From: Shinella zoogloeoides
GTDB taxonomy: Bacteria; Pseudomonadota; Alphaproteobacteria; Rhizobiales; Rhizobiaceae
DNA length: 64,000 nt
Direction: 5' to 3'
NCBI RefSeq assembly: GCF_022682305.1
Contig: NZ_CP093528.1
Span: 2,369,501-2,433,500, forward strand
The notes below the pieces were generated by a model. The model saw only the letters and a program-made list of their open reading frames with translations, had not been told where the DNA came from and searched no databases. How positions within the stretch are numbered: the stretch's first letter is position 1; each line of letters begins with the position of its first letter. The position numbers and the translations under genes were made by a program. Of the stretch, positions 17,863-27,174 are shown one piece after another.

Positions 17863-17901
17863 GGGGAAACAGGCCCCAAACAACAACAAGGGAACAGCGT
17901 C

Positions 17902-19065
17902 ATGTCGAAATGGTTCAGAGAGAATGCCCCGATCAGCGCCCGTGAGCTGACGGACGAATTCCAGCGGCTGAAGCGCGGCTCGGTCACCCGCCGTCACTTC
18001 CTCGGCGTCACCGGCCTCGGCCTTGCTGCCGCCGTCCTCGCGCGCCAGCCCGGTCTCTTCAATTCCGCAGCCTATGCGCAGGAAGACCTCGGCACGTCCA
18101 TGTCGCTCGCCACCTGGCCGAACTACCACGACCCTGCGACCTTCGAGGCCTTCACCGCCAAGACCGGCGTCGCCGTCGAGGTCAACGTCTTCGGCTCGAA
18201 CGAGGAGATGCTGGCCAAACTGCAGGCCGGCGGCACCGGCTGGGACCTCTTCGTTCCCACCAACTACACGATCTCCACCTATGCAGGCCTCGGCCTGATC
18301 GACCCGCTCGACCTCACCAAGGTGCCGAACTTCGACCCCAAGACGCAGAACACCCGCTTCACCAATGAAGGCACGGTCGACGGCAAGGTCTACGCGCTGC
18401 CCAAGAACTGGGGCACGACCGGCATCGCCGTCAATTCGGACAAGGTGAAGTCCAAGGTCACGAGCTGGAAGGAGTTCTTCGAGATCGCCATGACCGAGGC
18501 CGACGGCCGCACCATGGTGCACGACTACCAGCTCACCACCATCGGCAACGCCCTCGTCTCGCTCGGCTTCTCCTTCAACTCGATCAAGCCCGAGGAGCTT
18601 GCCAAGGCCGAGGAGCTGCTGATCAAGGTAAAGCCGCATCTCTACGCCATCAACAGCGACTACCAGCCCTCCATGCGCTCCACCGATGCCTGGATGACCA
18701 TGTGCTGGACGAACGACGGCGCACAGCTCAACCGCGACATGCCGGAAATCCAGTTCACGCTCGGCACCGACGGCGGCGAGATCTGGTCCGACTTCTACGC
18801 CGTGCCGACCAGCGCCACCAACAAGCCGGCCGGCTACGCGCTGCTGAACTTCCTGATGGATCCGCAGAACGCGGTGCGCGAGCACATCGCCAACGGCGCG
18901 CCGACCACCGACAGCCGCGTTATCGCCCTGCTGCCGGCCGAGATCACCGGCAACAGGATCGTCTATCCGGACGAAGCCGCGCTGACGCCGCTCGAATTCG
19001 GCGCGGCGGTGACGCTGACCGATCCGGCGCGCGCGGAACTGATGGCGCGGTTCAAGTCGGCCTGA
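17902..19065 (+). CDS. ABC transporter binding protein (PotD-like, Tat-exported)
   Basis: A 387-residue polyamine-type binding protein. A long N-terminal region ends in the twin-arginine motif TRRHFLGVTG (about 29-38) and a hydrophobic stretch, with probable cleavage near AYAQ (about residue 58). The mature part starts with SMSLATWPNYHDP, the usual first strand of PotD proteins. SMRSTDAWMTMCWTNDG contains the acidic/aromatic residues that bind the cationic ligand in PotD. A repeat element follows before the first permease gene. Confidence 0.9.
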   Translation: MSKWFRENAPISARELTDEFQRLKRGSVTRRHFLGVTGLGLAAAVLARQPGLFNSAAYAQEDLGTSMSLATWPNYHDPATFEAFTAKTGVAVEVNVFGSNEEMLAKLQAGGTGWDLFVPTNYTISTYAGLGLIDPLDLTKVPNFDPKTQNTRFTNEGTVDGKVYALPKNWGTTGIAVNSDKVKSKVTSWKEFFEIAMTEADGRTMVHDYQLTTIGNALVSLGFSFNSIKPEELAKAEELLIKVKPHLYAINSDYQPSMRSTDAWMTMCWTNDGAQLNRDMPEIQFTLGTDGGEIWSDFYAVPTSATNKPAGYALLNFLMDPQNAVREHIANGAPTTDSRVIALLPAEITGNRIVYPDEAALTPLEFGAAVTLTDPARAELMARFKSA

Positions 19066-19073
19066 CGGAACAG

Positions 19074-19224
19074 GCCCCTCATCCGGCTGCCGCCACCTTC
19101 TCCCCGCAAGCGGGGAGAAGGGACCTGGAGCACCCTATTGCCTCATCATGGGAATGGGGCGCCACCACACATTTCCTTCGCCCCGCTTGCGGGGAGAAGG
19201 TGGCCGGCAGGCCGGATGAGGGGC
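19074..19224. repeat. Rhizobial palindromic repeat element (copy A)
   Basis: The 151-bp element is bounded by GCCCCTCATCCGG and CCGGATGAGGGGC. Its inner hairpins are CTTCTCCCCGCAAGCGGGGAGAAG and the CCCCGCTTGCGGGG type. The same family recurs at 33521, 35199 and 44701. It lies inside the operon, between the binding-protein gene and the first permease gene. Confidence 0.85.
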
Positions 19225-19256
19225 AACCCTCGCATATTCGCAACAGGACCCACGAA

Positions 19257-20123
19257 ATGCCCCTGACGACGACGGCAAAGAAACGGCTGGTGACGGCGGC
19301 GCTGCTCGCGCCGGCCTCCATCTGGCTGTTCGTCTTCCTCGTGCTGCCCTTCATCGCCATGGTGGTCTTCTCCGTCGGCGAGCGCGGACCTGCGGGTGGC
19401 TATCAGGCGGCCTTCACCTTCGCGCAATACGCCAACCTGCCGGCCCGCGCCGCCGCCTACTGGAACACGCTGATGCTCGCGCCGGCCGGCGCCTTCCTCT
19501 GCCTGCTGGTGGCCTATCCGACGGCCTATTATCTCGCCGTCAAGGCCGCGCCGCGCCACCGGCTGATGCTGGTTTCGCTGGTCGTCGTGCCGTTCTGGAC
19601 GAGCCTTCTGGTGCGCACCTATGCCTGGATGTATATCCTGGGCTCGCGCGGCATCCCGAACCTCCTCGACATGATCGGCATCGAAGACGTGCGCCTGCTC
19701 AACACGCCGGGCGCGGTGCTGCTCGGCATCGTCTACGGCTACCTGCCGCTGATGATCATGCCGATCTATGTCAGCCTCGAAAAACTCGACCGCCGGCTGC
19801 TCGAAGCCTCGGCCGACCTCGGCGCGAAACCGGTCTCCACCTTCTTCTCCGTCACCCTGCCGCTCTCCCTGCCCGGCGTCATGACGGGCGTCGCGCTCGT
19901 CACGATCCTGCTGCTCGGCGAATATCTCATTCCGCAGCTCCTCGGCGGCGGCAAGGTCTTCTTCATCGGCAATGCGCTGGTCGACCTCTTCCTGCAATCG
20001 CGCAACTGGCCCTTCGGCTCGGCCATCGCCGTCACGCTGGTCGCCATCGTGGTCGTGGTGCTGACGGTCGCCATGCGCATCGCCTGGAAAGTCTCCGGCA
20101 CGAGACAGGTGGACCTCGTCTGA
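19257..20123 (+). CDS. ABC transporter permease (PotB-like)
   Basis: A 288-residue permease with six hydrophobic segments. Its EAA loop is LEASADLGAKPVSTFFS (about residues 189-205), which contacts the ATPase. The start is ATG 19257; the frame is open far upstream but that stretch is the binding-protein gene and the repeat in another phase. The stop overlaps the next start (TGATG). Confidence 0.9.
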   Translation: MPLTTTAKKRLVTAALLAPASIWLFVFLVLPFIAMVVFSVGERGPAGGYQAAFTFAQYANLPARAAAYWNTLMLAPAGAFLCLLVAYPTAYYLAVKAAPRHRLMLVSLVVVPFWTSLLVRTYAWMYILGSRGIPNLLDMIGIEDVRLLNTPGAVLLGIVYGYLPLMIMPIYVSLEKLDRRLLEASADLGAKPVSTFFSVTLPLSLPGVMTGVALVTILLLGEYLIPQLLGGGKVFFIGNALVDLFLQSRNWPFGSAIAVTLVAIVVVVLTVAMRIAWKVSGTRQVDLV

Positions 20124-20947
20124 TGCGCGCGCTGATAACCTCCGTCTACCTCTTCCTCTATACGCCGATCGCGCTGGTCGTGCTGTTCTCGTTCAATGCG
20201 GGGCGCAGCGCCAGCGAATTCACGGGCTTCTCGACGCAATGGTACGGCAAGGCGCTCGCCAATCCGTTCCTCGTCACCGCGTTGCAGAACAGCCTGATCA
20301 TCGCCCTGACCAGCGCCACGCTCGCCGCCGTCTTCGGCACCATGGCCGCGCTCGGCCTCGAACGCCTCGGCAGCCGCGCCCGCCTCCTCTTCGACGGCCT
20401 GCTCGCCGCCGCCATCGTCGTGCCGGGCGTCGTCATCGGCATCGCGACGCTGGTCGCGCTCGTCGCCGTCTTCGGCGCGGTCAATCCCGCCATCGCCGCG
20501 CTCTGGCCGGGCGAGAGGCCACCGCAGCTCGGCCTCGGCTACGGCTCGATCATCGCGGCGCACGGCCTTTTCACCATGGCGCTCGTCACCATGATCGTGA
20601 AGGCGCGCATCGCCACGCTCGGGCGCGATATAGTGGAAGCCTCGGCCGATCTCTACGCCACGCCCCTCACCACCTTCCGCGATATCGTGCTGCCGCAGAT
20701 ATTGCCCTCGGTGCTGGCCGGCTTCCTGCTCGCCTTCACCTTCTCCTTCGACGATTTCATCGTCGCCTTCTTCGTCGCCGGCTCCAAGACGACGCTGCCG
20801 ATCTACGTCTTCGCCTCCATCCGCCGCGGCGTGACGCCGGAGGTCAACGCCATCGCCACCATGGTGCTGGTCGCCTCGCTCTTCCTCATCCTCGTCGCCC
20901 GCCTGCTGATGCGGGAAAAGACGACGAAACCGCCTGCCGGAGAATGA
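20123..20947 (+). CDS. ABC transporter permease (PotC-like)
   Basis: A 274-residue permease with six hydrophobic segments. Its EAA loop is VEASADLYATPLTTFRD (about residues 172-188), and SFDDFIVAFFVAG follows, as in PotC proteins. It is translationally coupled to the preceding gene and ends one base before the SDR gene. Confidence 0.9.
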   Translation: MRALITSVYLFLYTPIALVVLFSFNAGRSASEFTGFSTQWYGKALANPFLVTALQNSLIIALTSATLAAVFGTMAALGLERLGSRARLLFDGLLAAAIVVPGVVIGIATLVALVAVFGAVNPAIAALWPGERPPQLGLGYGSIIAAHGLFTMALVTMIVKARIATLGRDIVEASADLYATPLTTFRDIVLPQILPSVLAGFLLAFTFSFDDFIVAFFVAGSKTTLPIYVFASIRRGVTPEVNAIATMVLVASLFLILVARLLMREKTTKPPAGE

Positions 20948-20948
20948 A

Positions 20949-21710
20949 ATGATCCTGAAGAACCGTGTCGCCATCGTCACCGGGGCGGGTTCCGGCATCG
21001 GCCGGGCCGGCGCGCGCATCATGGCGCGCGAGGGTGCGACCGTCTGCGTCGCCGACCGCGACGAGGCCCGGGCCGGCGAGACGGTCGATCTCATCCGCAC
21101 CGACGGCGGCACCGCCGAGGCCGTCATCCTCGACGTCACCGACGATATGGAGCTGAAGATGGCGATTGCCGGCGTGCTGTCCCGCCACGGCCGCATCGAC
21201 ATCCTGCACAATCACGCCGGCGCGCAGGTCGCCGGCGATCTCGAAGAGGTATCCCTCGACGGTCTCGACCTCTCCTGGAACCTCAACGTGCGTGCCCACC
21301 TGATGGCCGCGCGGCTCGTCATGCCCACCATGAAGGCGCAGGGAAAGGGCGTCATCCTCAACACCTCCTCCTCTTCCGGCGTGCTCTACGACCGCGAGAT
21401 GATCGCCTATACGACGACCAAGCACGCCGTCATCGCCATGACAAAGCAGATGGCCGGCGACTATGCCCGTCACGGCATCCGCGTCAACGCGCTCTGCCCG
21501 GGCTGGGTCGACACGCCCTTCAACGCCCCCTTCATCGACCAGATGGGCGGACGCGGCGCCATCGAGGGCTATATCAGTGAGAAGGTGCCGATGGGCCGAT
21601 GGGCCGATGTGGAGGAGATCGCCGAACCGATCCTCTTCCTCGTCTCCGACCGGTCAAGCTACATGACCGGCCAGATCCTGGTGGTCGACGGCGGCGAGAC
21701 CGTCGTCTGA
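20949..21710 (+). CDS. Short-chain dehydrogenase/reductase
   Basis: A 253-residue classical SDR. It has the cofactor loop TGAGSGIG (about 11-18), the Asp after the second strand (ADRDE) indicating NAD preference, the catalytic Ser in NTSSSSG and the YTTTK Tyr/Lys pair (about 157-161). The usual NNAG motif reads HNHAG. It starts one base after the last permease gene, so it likely oxidises the imported substrate or an early intermediate. The substrate is not known. Confidence 0.88.
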   Translation: MILKNRVAIVTGAGSGIGRAGARIMAREGATVCVADRDEARAGETVDLIRTDGGTAEAVILDVTDDMELKMAIAGVLSRHGRIDILHNHAGAQVAGDLEEVSLDGLDLSWNLNVRAHLMAARLVMPTMKAQGKGVILNTSSSSGVLYDREMIAYTTTKHAVIAMTKQMAGDYARHGIRVNALCPGWVDTPFNAPFIDQMGGRGAIEGYISEKVPMGRWADVEEIAEPILFLVSDRSSYMTGQILVVDGGETVV

Positions 21711-21711
21711 T

Positions 21712-22425
21712 TCAGACCGCTTCCAGCCCGCCCTGATGCACGACGATGCGCGCGTGATAGGGCACGCGCTTGTAGAGATCGAGCACATCCTGGTTGATGA
21801 GGCGCACGCAGCCCGACGACGTCGCCTTGCCGATCGACTTCCAGTCCGGCGAGCCGTGCAGGCGGTAGAGCGTATCCTGACCATTCTGGTGGATATAGAG
21901 CGCCCGCGCGCCGAGCGGGTTCTTGATGCCCGGCTCCATGCCGCCGTTCTCGACGGAATATTTCGCAAGGCTCGGCTGGCGCTTGATCATGTCGGCAGGC
22001 ACCTTCCAGCGCGGCCAGGGCTGACGCCACTGGATCACGCCCTCGCCTTCCCAGGCAAAGCCGTCACGGCCGATGCCGACGCCGTAGCGCATCGCCGTGC
22101 CGCCCGGTTCCACCACGTAGAGGAAGCGCGCGGCCGTATCGACGACCACCGTGCCGGCCGGCTCGCCGGTCGGGTCCTTCACACGCTGGCGGTAATATTT
22201 CGGATCGATCTCCTGGTAGGGGATGGCCGGGATGACATGGCCGCCATCCTCGACGGCGGCGTAGCGCGCCGCCAGTTCCTCGACCGTCGCCGGCACGATG
22301 GGATAGCTGACCTTCTGGGGGATCGGGGCATTCTTGACCGACGTTTCCGTGGTTGCGCATCCCGCAAGCGTCGCGGCGGCGCCCAGGAGGAAGGCTCTTC
22401 GCGACAATGTGCACACCGTAGGCAT
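21712..22425 (-). CDS. L,D-transpeptidase lipoprotein (YkuD domain)
   Basis: A 237-residue peptidoglycan cross-linking enzyme. The N-terminus is a lipoprotein signal with the lipobox LAGC, so the mature protein starts at Cys23. The YkuD core is in the C-terminal half, with the HGSPDW His and the nucleophile in SSGCVRL. The family forms 3-3 cross-links or anchors proteins in the periplasm. The start is ATG 22425; a longer frame would put 45 unrelated residues before the signal peptide. It converges on the SDR gene with one base between the stops. Confidence 0.9.
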   Translation of the reverse strand: MPTVCTLSRRAFLLGAAATLAGCATTETSVKNAPIPQKVSYPIVPATVEELAARYAAVEDGGHVIPAIPYQEIDPKYYRQRVKDPTGEPAGTVVVDTAARFLYVVEPGGTAMRYGVGIGRDGFAWEGEGVIQWRQPWPRWKVPADMIKRQPSLAKYSVENGGMEPGIKNPLGARALYIHQNGQDTLYRLHGSPDWKSIGKATSSGCVRLINQDVLDLYKRVPYHARIVVHQGGLEAV

Positions 22426-22589
22426 TCTCGAAACATACTCCAGTGAAAGAACGGACAGAGGCCGATGGCTAGCCAAAGCGGGAAGGGGCTGGCAAGAAGC
22501 GGGGGCATCACATCTTCGGCATCCACCGCTCGTTCCGAGGAGGCGATGCAAAGCGGCCACGCCCGGAACCCGTAGCGAGGAAGAACACG

Positions 22590-23189
22590 ATGGCGCCTGT
22601 GGAAGTCGACCCCGCCCATATCCGTGAATTTCCCGATCCGGAAAGCTTCCACCGCTGGCTCTCGGAGAATCACGACACGGTCCCGGAGGTCTGGATCAAG
22701 GTCCATAAGCGCGCCTCGGGCCTCAAGTCCATCAATCCCGAAGAGGCGATAGAAGCCGTGCTCTGCTGGGGCTGGATCGATGGCATCCGCAAGGGAATGG
22801 ATGAGAAGAGCTTCCTCCAGCGCTACAGCCCGCGCGGCCGCAGGAGCGTGTGGAGCAAGAAGAACGTCGAGACGGTCGGCCGGCTCATCGCGGATGGCCG
22901 CATGACAGAGCACGGCATGAAACAGGTGGAGGCCGCGAAGGCGGACGGTCGCTGGGACAAGGCCTATGGCAGCGGAAGGGACCTGCGGATACCGCCGGAC
23001 CTGCAAGCCGCCATCGACGCGGAACCGGCCGCCGCCGAAATGCTCGGCAAGCTGACGGAGCAGAACCGCTTCGCCCTCGCCTTCCGCGTTCACAATCTCA
23101 AGACCGAGGCGGCGCGCAAACGGAAGATCGACGCTTTCGTGGAGATGCTGAAGCGTGGAGAAACGATCTACCCGCAGAAGCGGAAATAG
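22590..23189 (+). CDS. YdeI/OmpD-associated family protein
   Basis: A 199-residue cytoplasmic protein of the YdeI family. Recognisable parts are the W-I-K-V-H-K segment, AVLCWGWIDGIRKG (about 57-70), QRYSPRGRRSVWSKKN and the C-terminal KRKIDAFVEML. Members are linked loosely to stress or bacteriocin tolerance; a molecular function is not established. A GAGGAAGAAC element precedes the ATG. It stands alone between the divergent transpeptidase and the convergent lysozyme gene. Confidence 0.85.
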   Translation: MAPVEVDPAHIREFPDPESFHRWLSENHDTVPEVWIKVHKRASGLKSINPEEAIEAVLCWGWIDGIRKGMDEKSFLQRYSPRGRRSVWSKKNVETVGRLIADGRMTEHGMKQVEAAKADGRWDKAYGSGRDLRIPPDLQAAIDAEPAAAEMLGKLTEQNRFALAFRVHNLKTEAARKRKIDAFVEMLKRGETIYPQKRK

Positions 23190-23205
23190 ACCGTCGCCTA
23201 TCCGC

Positions 23206-24228
23206 TCAGGACTGGCCGTTCAGCCAGTTGTGCCAGTCGTTCACGCTGCCCGAGAAGACGTTGAGGTCGATCCTACCCTCGACGCCGTGCGACAGGCCCG
23301 AGCCGGAATACTGCCAGAACAGCCAGCGGCGGTTCGGATAACGCTTGGAAGGATGCGCGGCGACCGAGCGCAGCCAGAAGGGATATTGCTTCAGCTCGCC
23401 GGAAAGGTTGTCCTCGTAGAAGTCCGGTGCGGTATAGATGATCGGCCGCTTGCCGTAGTGCCGTTCCAGCATCTCGGCGAAGACACGGATCTTCTCGACA
23501 TATTTCTCGCGCGACAGGCGCTTCTTGCAGGCGGAATCGCCATTGTATTCGGCATCGATGACCGGCGGCAGCGCATCCGGATCCTTCGGCACGTTGCGGA
23601 TGAACCATTCGGCCTGCGAGCTTGCGACACGGCACCAGTAGAAGAAGTGGTAGGCGCCGCGCCGGATGCCCGCCTCCTTGGCCCGGCGCCAGTTCTTCTG
23701 GAACATCGGATCGAGATGGTCGCCGCCGTCCGTCGCCTTGATGAAGGCGAAGTTGGCGCCCTGCGTGCGCAGCTTCATCCAGTCGATATCGCCCTGCCAG
23801 CGCGAGACGTCGACGCCGTGCACCTGATAGTGCTTCGGCGCACGCTTGCCGAAATTGATCGGATGGGCATCGCGGAACTGCTGGCTATAGACGCGCGAGC
23901 GCTTGCCGAGGCGCTGGGTCGGCATCTCGGCCATCGTCGCGGTATCGGCGGGGCGCTCGGCGGGAACCGCGGACTGCTTCGTCACCGTCTCGAAGACGTG
24001 GGTATCGGGCACCGGCCCGGCCCAGGCGAGCATTTCCTGCGCATCGTCGGCTTTCACCTGACTTTCGCCGACAGCCACTTCGGGCACCGGCCCGCCGCCC
24101 TTGGCGACGGAACTCGTGGTCTCGCGCGACGGCTTGACCGACAGCACCGTTTCCGGGGTCGCACTCGACGCGCAGCCGGCCAGGGAGGCGCAGCCGAGGA
24201 GGATCGCTGTAAGGACCGAAAGACGCAT
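23206..24228 (-). CDS. GH25 lysozyme-like lipoprotein
   Basis: A 340-residue lipoprotein (lipobox LAGC, Cys19) with a linker of about 110 residues followed by a glycoside hydrolase family 25 domain. The domain starts at GVDVSRWQGDIDW (about residue 133). The catalytic D-x-E pair is in VIDAEYN, and QYSGSG lies near the end. The family cleaves the beta-1,4 bond between N-acetylmuramic acid and N-acetylglucosamine. The start is ATG 24228; an upstream ATG 15 residues earlier would spoil the lipoprotein signal. Confidence 0.9.
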   Translation of the reverse strand: MRLSVLTAILLGCASLAGCASSATPETVLSVKPSRETTSSVAKGGGPVPEVAVGESQVKADDAQEMLAWAGPVPDTHVFETVTKQSAVPAERPADTATMAEMPTQRLGKRSRVYSQQFRDAHPINFGKRAPKHYQVHGVDVSRWQGDIDWMKLRTQGANFAFIKATDGGDHLDPMFQKNWRRAKEAGIRRGAYHFFYWCRVASSQAEWFIRNVPKDPDALPPVIDAEYNGDSACKKRLSREKYVEKIRVFAEMLERHYGKRPIIYTAPDFYEDNLSGELKQYPFWLRSVAAHPSKRYPNRRWLFWQYSGSGLSHGVEGRIDLNVFSGSVNDWHNWLNGQS

Positions 24229-24365
24229 AGGCACTCGCACGCAAAACAAACCGAAGCCCCGCCCTTTCGACACACGGACGGAATTACTAACGGAAGATTA
24301 CCGCGAAATGTTAAATACAATCTTTACGACCGACCGCGACATTTCAGGGACTTAGCCGAGGTCCT

Positions 24366-26033
24366 TCAAGCATCTCCGGTCCTGACATGCCCGATGCCCT
24401 TCTTTCCGATCTCCTCGAAGGACTCCTCGTAGCCCGCATCCGCATAGCGGATCACGCCAAGCGAGGTGTCGTTGGTCAGCGCATGCTCCAGCCGCTCCGC
24501 GCCCGCCGCCGTGCCGTCGGCCACCAGCGTCACGCCGCAGCTCGTCATGTAGCCTGCATAGCCGCCGCCGCCGGAATGGACGACGACGAGGTCGGCCATC
24601 GAGGAGCAGAGCAGCATGGCGTCGAGCAGCGGCCAGTCGGCGATGGCGTCTGAACCGTCCTTCATGCGCTCCGTCATGATGTTCGGGTGCGCCATGGCCC
24701 CGGCATCGAGATGGTCGCGCGAAAAGGCGACGGGGCCCTTCAGTTCTCCCGCCGCGACCAGCCGGTTGACGGCGAGCGCCAGTTCCGTGCGCTCGCCGTG
24801 GCCGAGCCAGGCGATACGGGCCGGGAGGCCCTCGAAGGGGATGTTTTCACGCGCAAGGCGGATCCAGTTGGTGACGATGCTGTTGTCCGGGAACATCTCC
24901 AGCACGAGATCGTCGATACGGGCGATGTCACTCTCCACGCCCGAAAGCGCCATCCAGCGGAACGGACCTATGGCCCGCGCGAAAAGCGGCCTGAGATAGG
25001 CTTCCGTGAAGATCGGGATGTCAAAGGCGTTGGCGACGCCCCCTTCCCGCGCCTGTGTGCGGATAAGATTGCCGTTGTCGAAGACCTCGGCCCCCATCTT
25101 CTGGAATTCCAGCATCGCCGAGACGTGCTCGACGATGGAGGCCCGGCTCGCCGCCATAAGCTGCCCTTGCCCGTCATCACGCAGGCCCTTCACCTGGTCG
25201 AGGCTCATGCCCTTCGGCACATAGCCGTAGACGAGGTCGTGCGCCGAGGTCTGGTCGGTGACGATATCCGGCACGATGCCGCGCCGGGCGATCTCCGGGT
25301 AGATTTCCGCCGCATTGCCGACGAGACCGATGGAGGTCGCGCGCTTCTCCTGCACGGCTGCGTCGATCATCGCCAGCGCCGTGTCCAGATCCGGCGCGAC
25401 ATGCTCCAGATAGCCCACGGCCTTGCGCTTGGCGGCCCGCTCCGGATCGATATCGACGCAAAGGATCGCCGCGCCCGCCATGCGGCCGGCTAGCGGCTGC
25501 GCGCCGCCCATGCCGCCGAGGCCGGCGGTGAGGATGAAACGACCGGCAAGGCTGCCGCCGAACCGCTTTTCCGCGATGCGCATGAAGATTTCATAGGTGC
25601 CCTGGATGACGCCCTGACTACCGATATATTGCCATGCGCCCGCCGTCAGTCCGCCCCAGCAGATCAGCCCCTTGCGCTGAAGCTCGTAGAACACCTCGGC
25701 CTTCGCCCATTGGCCGACGATATTGCAGTTCGCCATGATGACGAGCGGCGCCTTGGCATGGGTCTTGAGCAGGCCCACCGGCTTGCCGGACTGGATGACC
25801 AGCGTCTGGTCCTCGTCCATTTCCGTCAGCGCCTTGACGATGGCCCTGTGCGAGGCCCAGTTGCGCGCCGCCTTGCCGAGCGCGGCATAGACGATCAGGT
25901 TGTCCGGGTCCTCGCCGACCGAAAGGACGTTCTCCAACAGACGCAGCAGCGCCTCCTGCCGCCAGCCCTTGGCGCGCAGCGCGTCGCCGCTCGGGATCGG
26001 ATAGTTCGGATGGCGCGGATTGGGTTTGGGCAT
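24366..26033 (-). CDS. Urocanase-family hydratase, probable thiourocanate or S-methyl-thiourocanate hydratase
   Basis: A 555-residue homologue of urocanate hydratase, of full family length. The NAD-binding loop GLGGMGGAQP (171-180), the Tyr in LIVYAALGKAARNW (about 49) and SRDHLDAG (about 438) are kept. Two active-site regions differ from true HutU. The Cys of the PARICW segment is Ala (PARIAW, Ala408), and the usual HHGGGVGMGFSQHSG reads VHSGGGGYAGYMTSCG. The last-gene position behind a lyase without MIO, a DUF917 protein, a hydantoinase and a carbamoylase points to a sulfur-substituted urocanate from ergothioneine rather than urocanate. Plain hutU is the alternative, but no other hut genes are present. 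Confidence 0.8.
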   Translation of the reverse strand: MPKPNPRHPNYPIPSGDALRAKGWRQEALLRLLENVLSVGEDPDNLIVYAALGKAARNWASHRAIVKALTEMDEDQTLVIQSGKPVGLLKTHAKAPLVIMANCNIVGQWAKAEVFYELQRKGLICWGGLTAGAWQYIGSQGVIQGTYEIFMRIAEKRFGGSLAGRFILTAGLGGMGGAQPLAGRMAGAAILCVDIDPERAAKRKAVGYLEHVAPDLDTALAMIDAAVQEKRATSIGLVGNAAEIYPEIARRGIVPDIVTDQTSAHDLVYGYVPKGMSLDQVKGLRDDGQGQLMAASRASIVEHVSAMLEFQKMGAEVFDNGNLIRTQAREGGVANAFDIPIFTEAYLRPLFARAIGPFRWMALSGVESDIARIDDLVLEMFPDNSIVTNWIRLARENIPFEGLPARIAWLGHGERTELALAVNRLVAAGELKGPVAFSRDHLDAGAMAHPNIMTERMKDGSDAIADWPLLDAMLLCSSMADLVVVHSGGGGYAGYMTSCGVTLVADGTAAGAERLEHALTNDTSLGVIRYADAGYEESFEEIGKKGIGHVRTGDA

Positions 26034-26079
26034 AGTGGTCTCCTTAGATTGGTTTTCCGGGAGGCTTGCCCCCTTCCCC

Positions 26080-27174
26080 TCAGTCGCCCAGCGCATACCG
26101 CGCCAGCTCGATCCCCATCGCCTTCTCCACCGAGGGATAGACGGTCGGGTCGAGCACGCTGGAGGCCAGCGGGATGATCGTCTTCGGCACATGCAGCACG
26201 AAGATCCTCATGCCGACTTCGAGCTGGCCGACGCTGAGCGGCTCGCCCTCGGGCGAGAGCGTGGTGATGACGTCCGGGAACGTGGCGAGGCGTTTGCCGT
26301 CGGCCAATTCCACCGCCATGTACTCATTCATCACATGCAGCACCGCCGCGCTATCGCCCGTGCCGAGCGTCACCGTGCCGATATCGAAGGCTTCCCTGGT
26401 ATAGACCACCGACTTGTCGGTGATCGTACCCTCGGAAAGGATCGCGCCGCCCGTCGTCTTCACGATGGCGTCGATGATCGCCGAACCGCCCCGGCCCTCC
26501 GCCGCGATGATCGCCTCGCCGAGCTTCAGCGCCAGCGAGATGCCGCCGAGCGCCGCGTTCCTGCGCACATAGGAGGCGCGCAGCGGATTGCGGCAGGAGG
26601 CGATGAAGCCGCCGGACATGTCAGAGGCCGTGCGCAGGATGGGCGAGACCTTCGCCGTCGCGCCGCGCACGACGAGTTCGATATAGCGGTTCTCTTCGCG
26701 GTTGCCGCCGACCGCCGTCTGGATCATCTGCTCCGGCGAACCGGCCATGCCGATGGAGCCCATGTCGCCCGTCGGGTGCGCGCGCATGTCGCCGACGGCG
26801 TCCAGAACCTTCGTGCCGAGGATGGCGGAGGGCAACCAGCCGTTCAGCGTCGAGGACTTGCCGTTCTGCCCCACCATCAGCGCGGCGACCTTCTCGCCCA
26901 GCGCCTCCTGCAAAAGCTCCACCGCCTTGACGTAGTCGACGCCGCGCATTTCCCAGGGCGTGGTGGAGGCCGGCGCGCCGATGGCGGCGGCCGTCGCCAC
27001 CCAGTCGTCATCCGAAAGCTCGTCGATGGAGACCAGTTCCGGCTTGCCGATGGAGACCGCCGCATAGCCGAGCATGCGCCCGTGATCGGCCCAGCCGCCG
27101 CCGCCGGCCGCATAGACCGAGCCGCCCTTGACCGCCGCCTCGACGTCTTTTTCCTTTAAAATCCGGCCCATCAC
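26080..27174 (-). CDS. DUF917 / S-methyl-thiohydantoin desulfurase-like protein
   Basis: A 364-residue protein of the DUF917 family, full length. Characteristic stretches are AAGGGGWADHG (about 22-32), GAPASTTPWE, PTGDMGSIGMAG and a C-terminal beta-rich part. To my knowledge the family was renamed after an enzyme that removes methanethiol from an S-methyl-thiohydantoin in S-methyl-ergothioneine breakdown. The neighbours here (urocanase-like hydratase downstream, carbamoylase and hydantoinase upstream) are exactly those such a step needs. The start overlaps the carbamoylase stop (TGATG). Confidence 0.8.
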   Translation of the reverse strand: MMGRILKEKDVEAAVKGGSVYAAGGGGWADHGRMLGYAAVSIGKPELVSIDELSDDDWVATAAAIGAPASTTPWEMRGVDYVKAVELLQEALGEKVAALMVGQNGKSSTLNGWLPSAILGTKVLDAVGDMRAHPTGDMGSIGMAGSPEQMIQTAVGGNREENRYIELVVRGATAKVSPILRTASDMSGGFIASCRNPLRASYVRRNAALGGISLALKLGEAIIAAEGRGGSAIIDAIVKTTGGAILSEGTITDKSVVYTREAFDIGTVTLGTGDSAAVLHVMNEYMAVELADGKRLATFPDVITTLSPEGEPLSVGQLEVGMRIFVLHVPKTIIPLASSVLDPTVYPSVEKAMGIELARYALGD

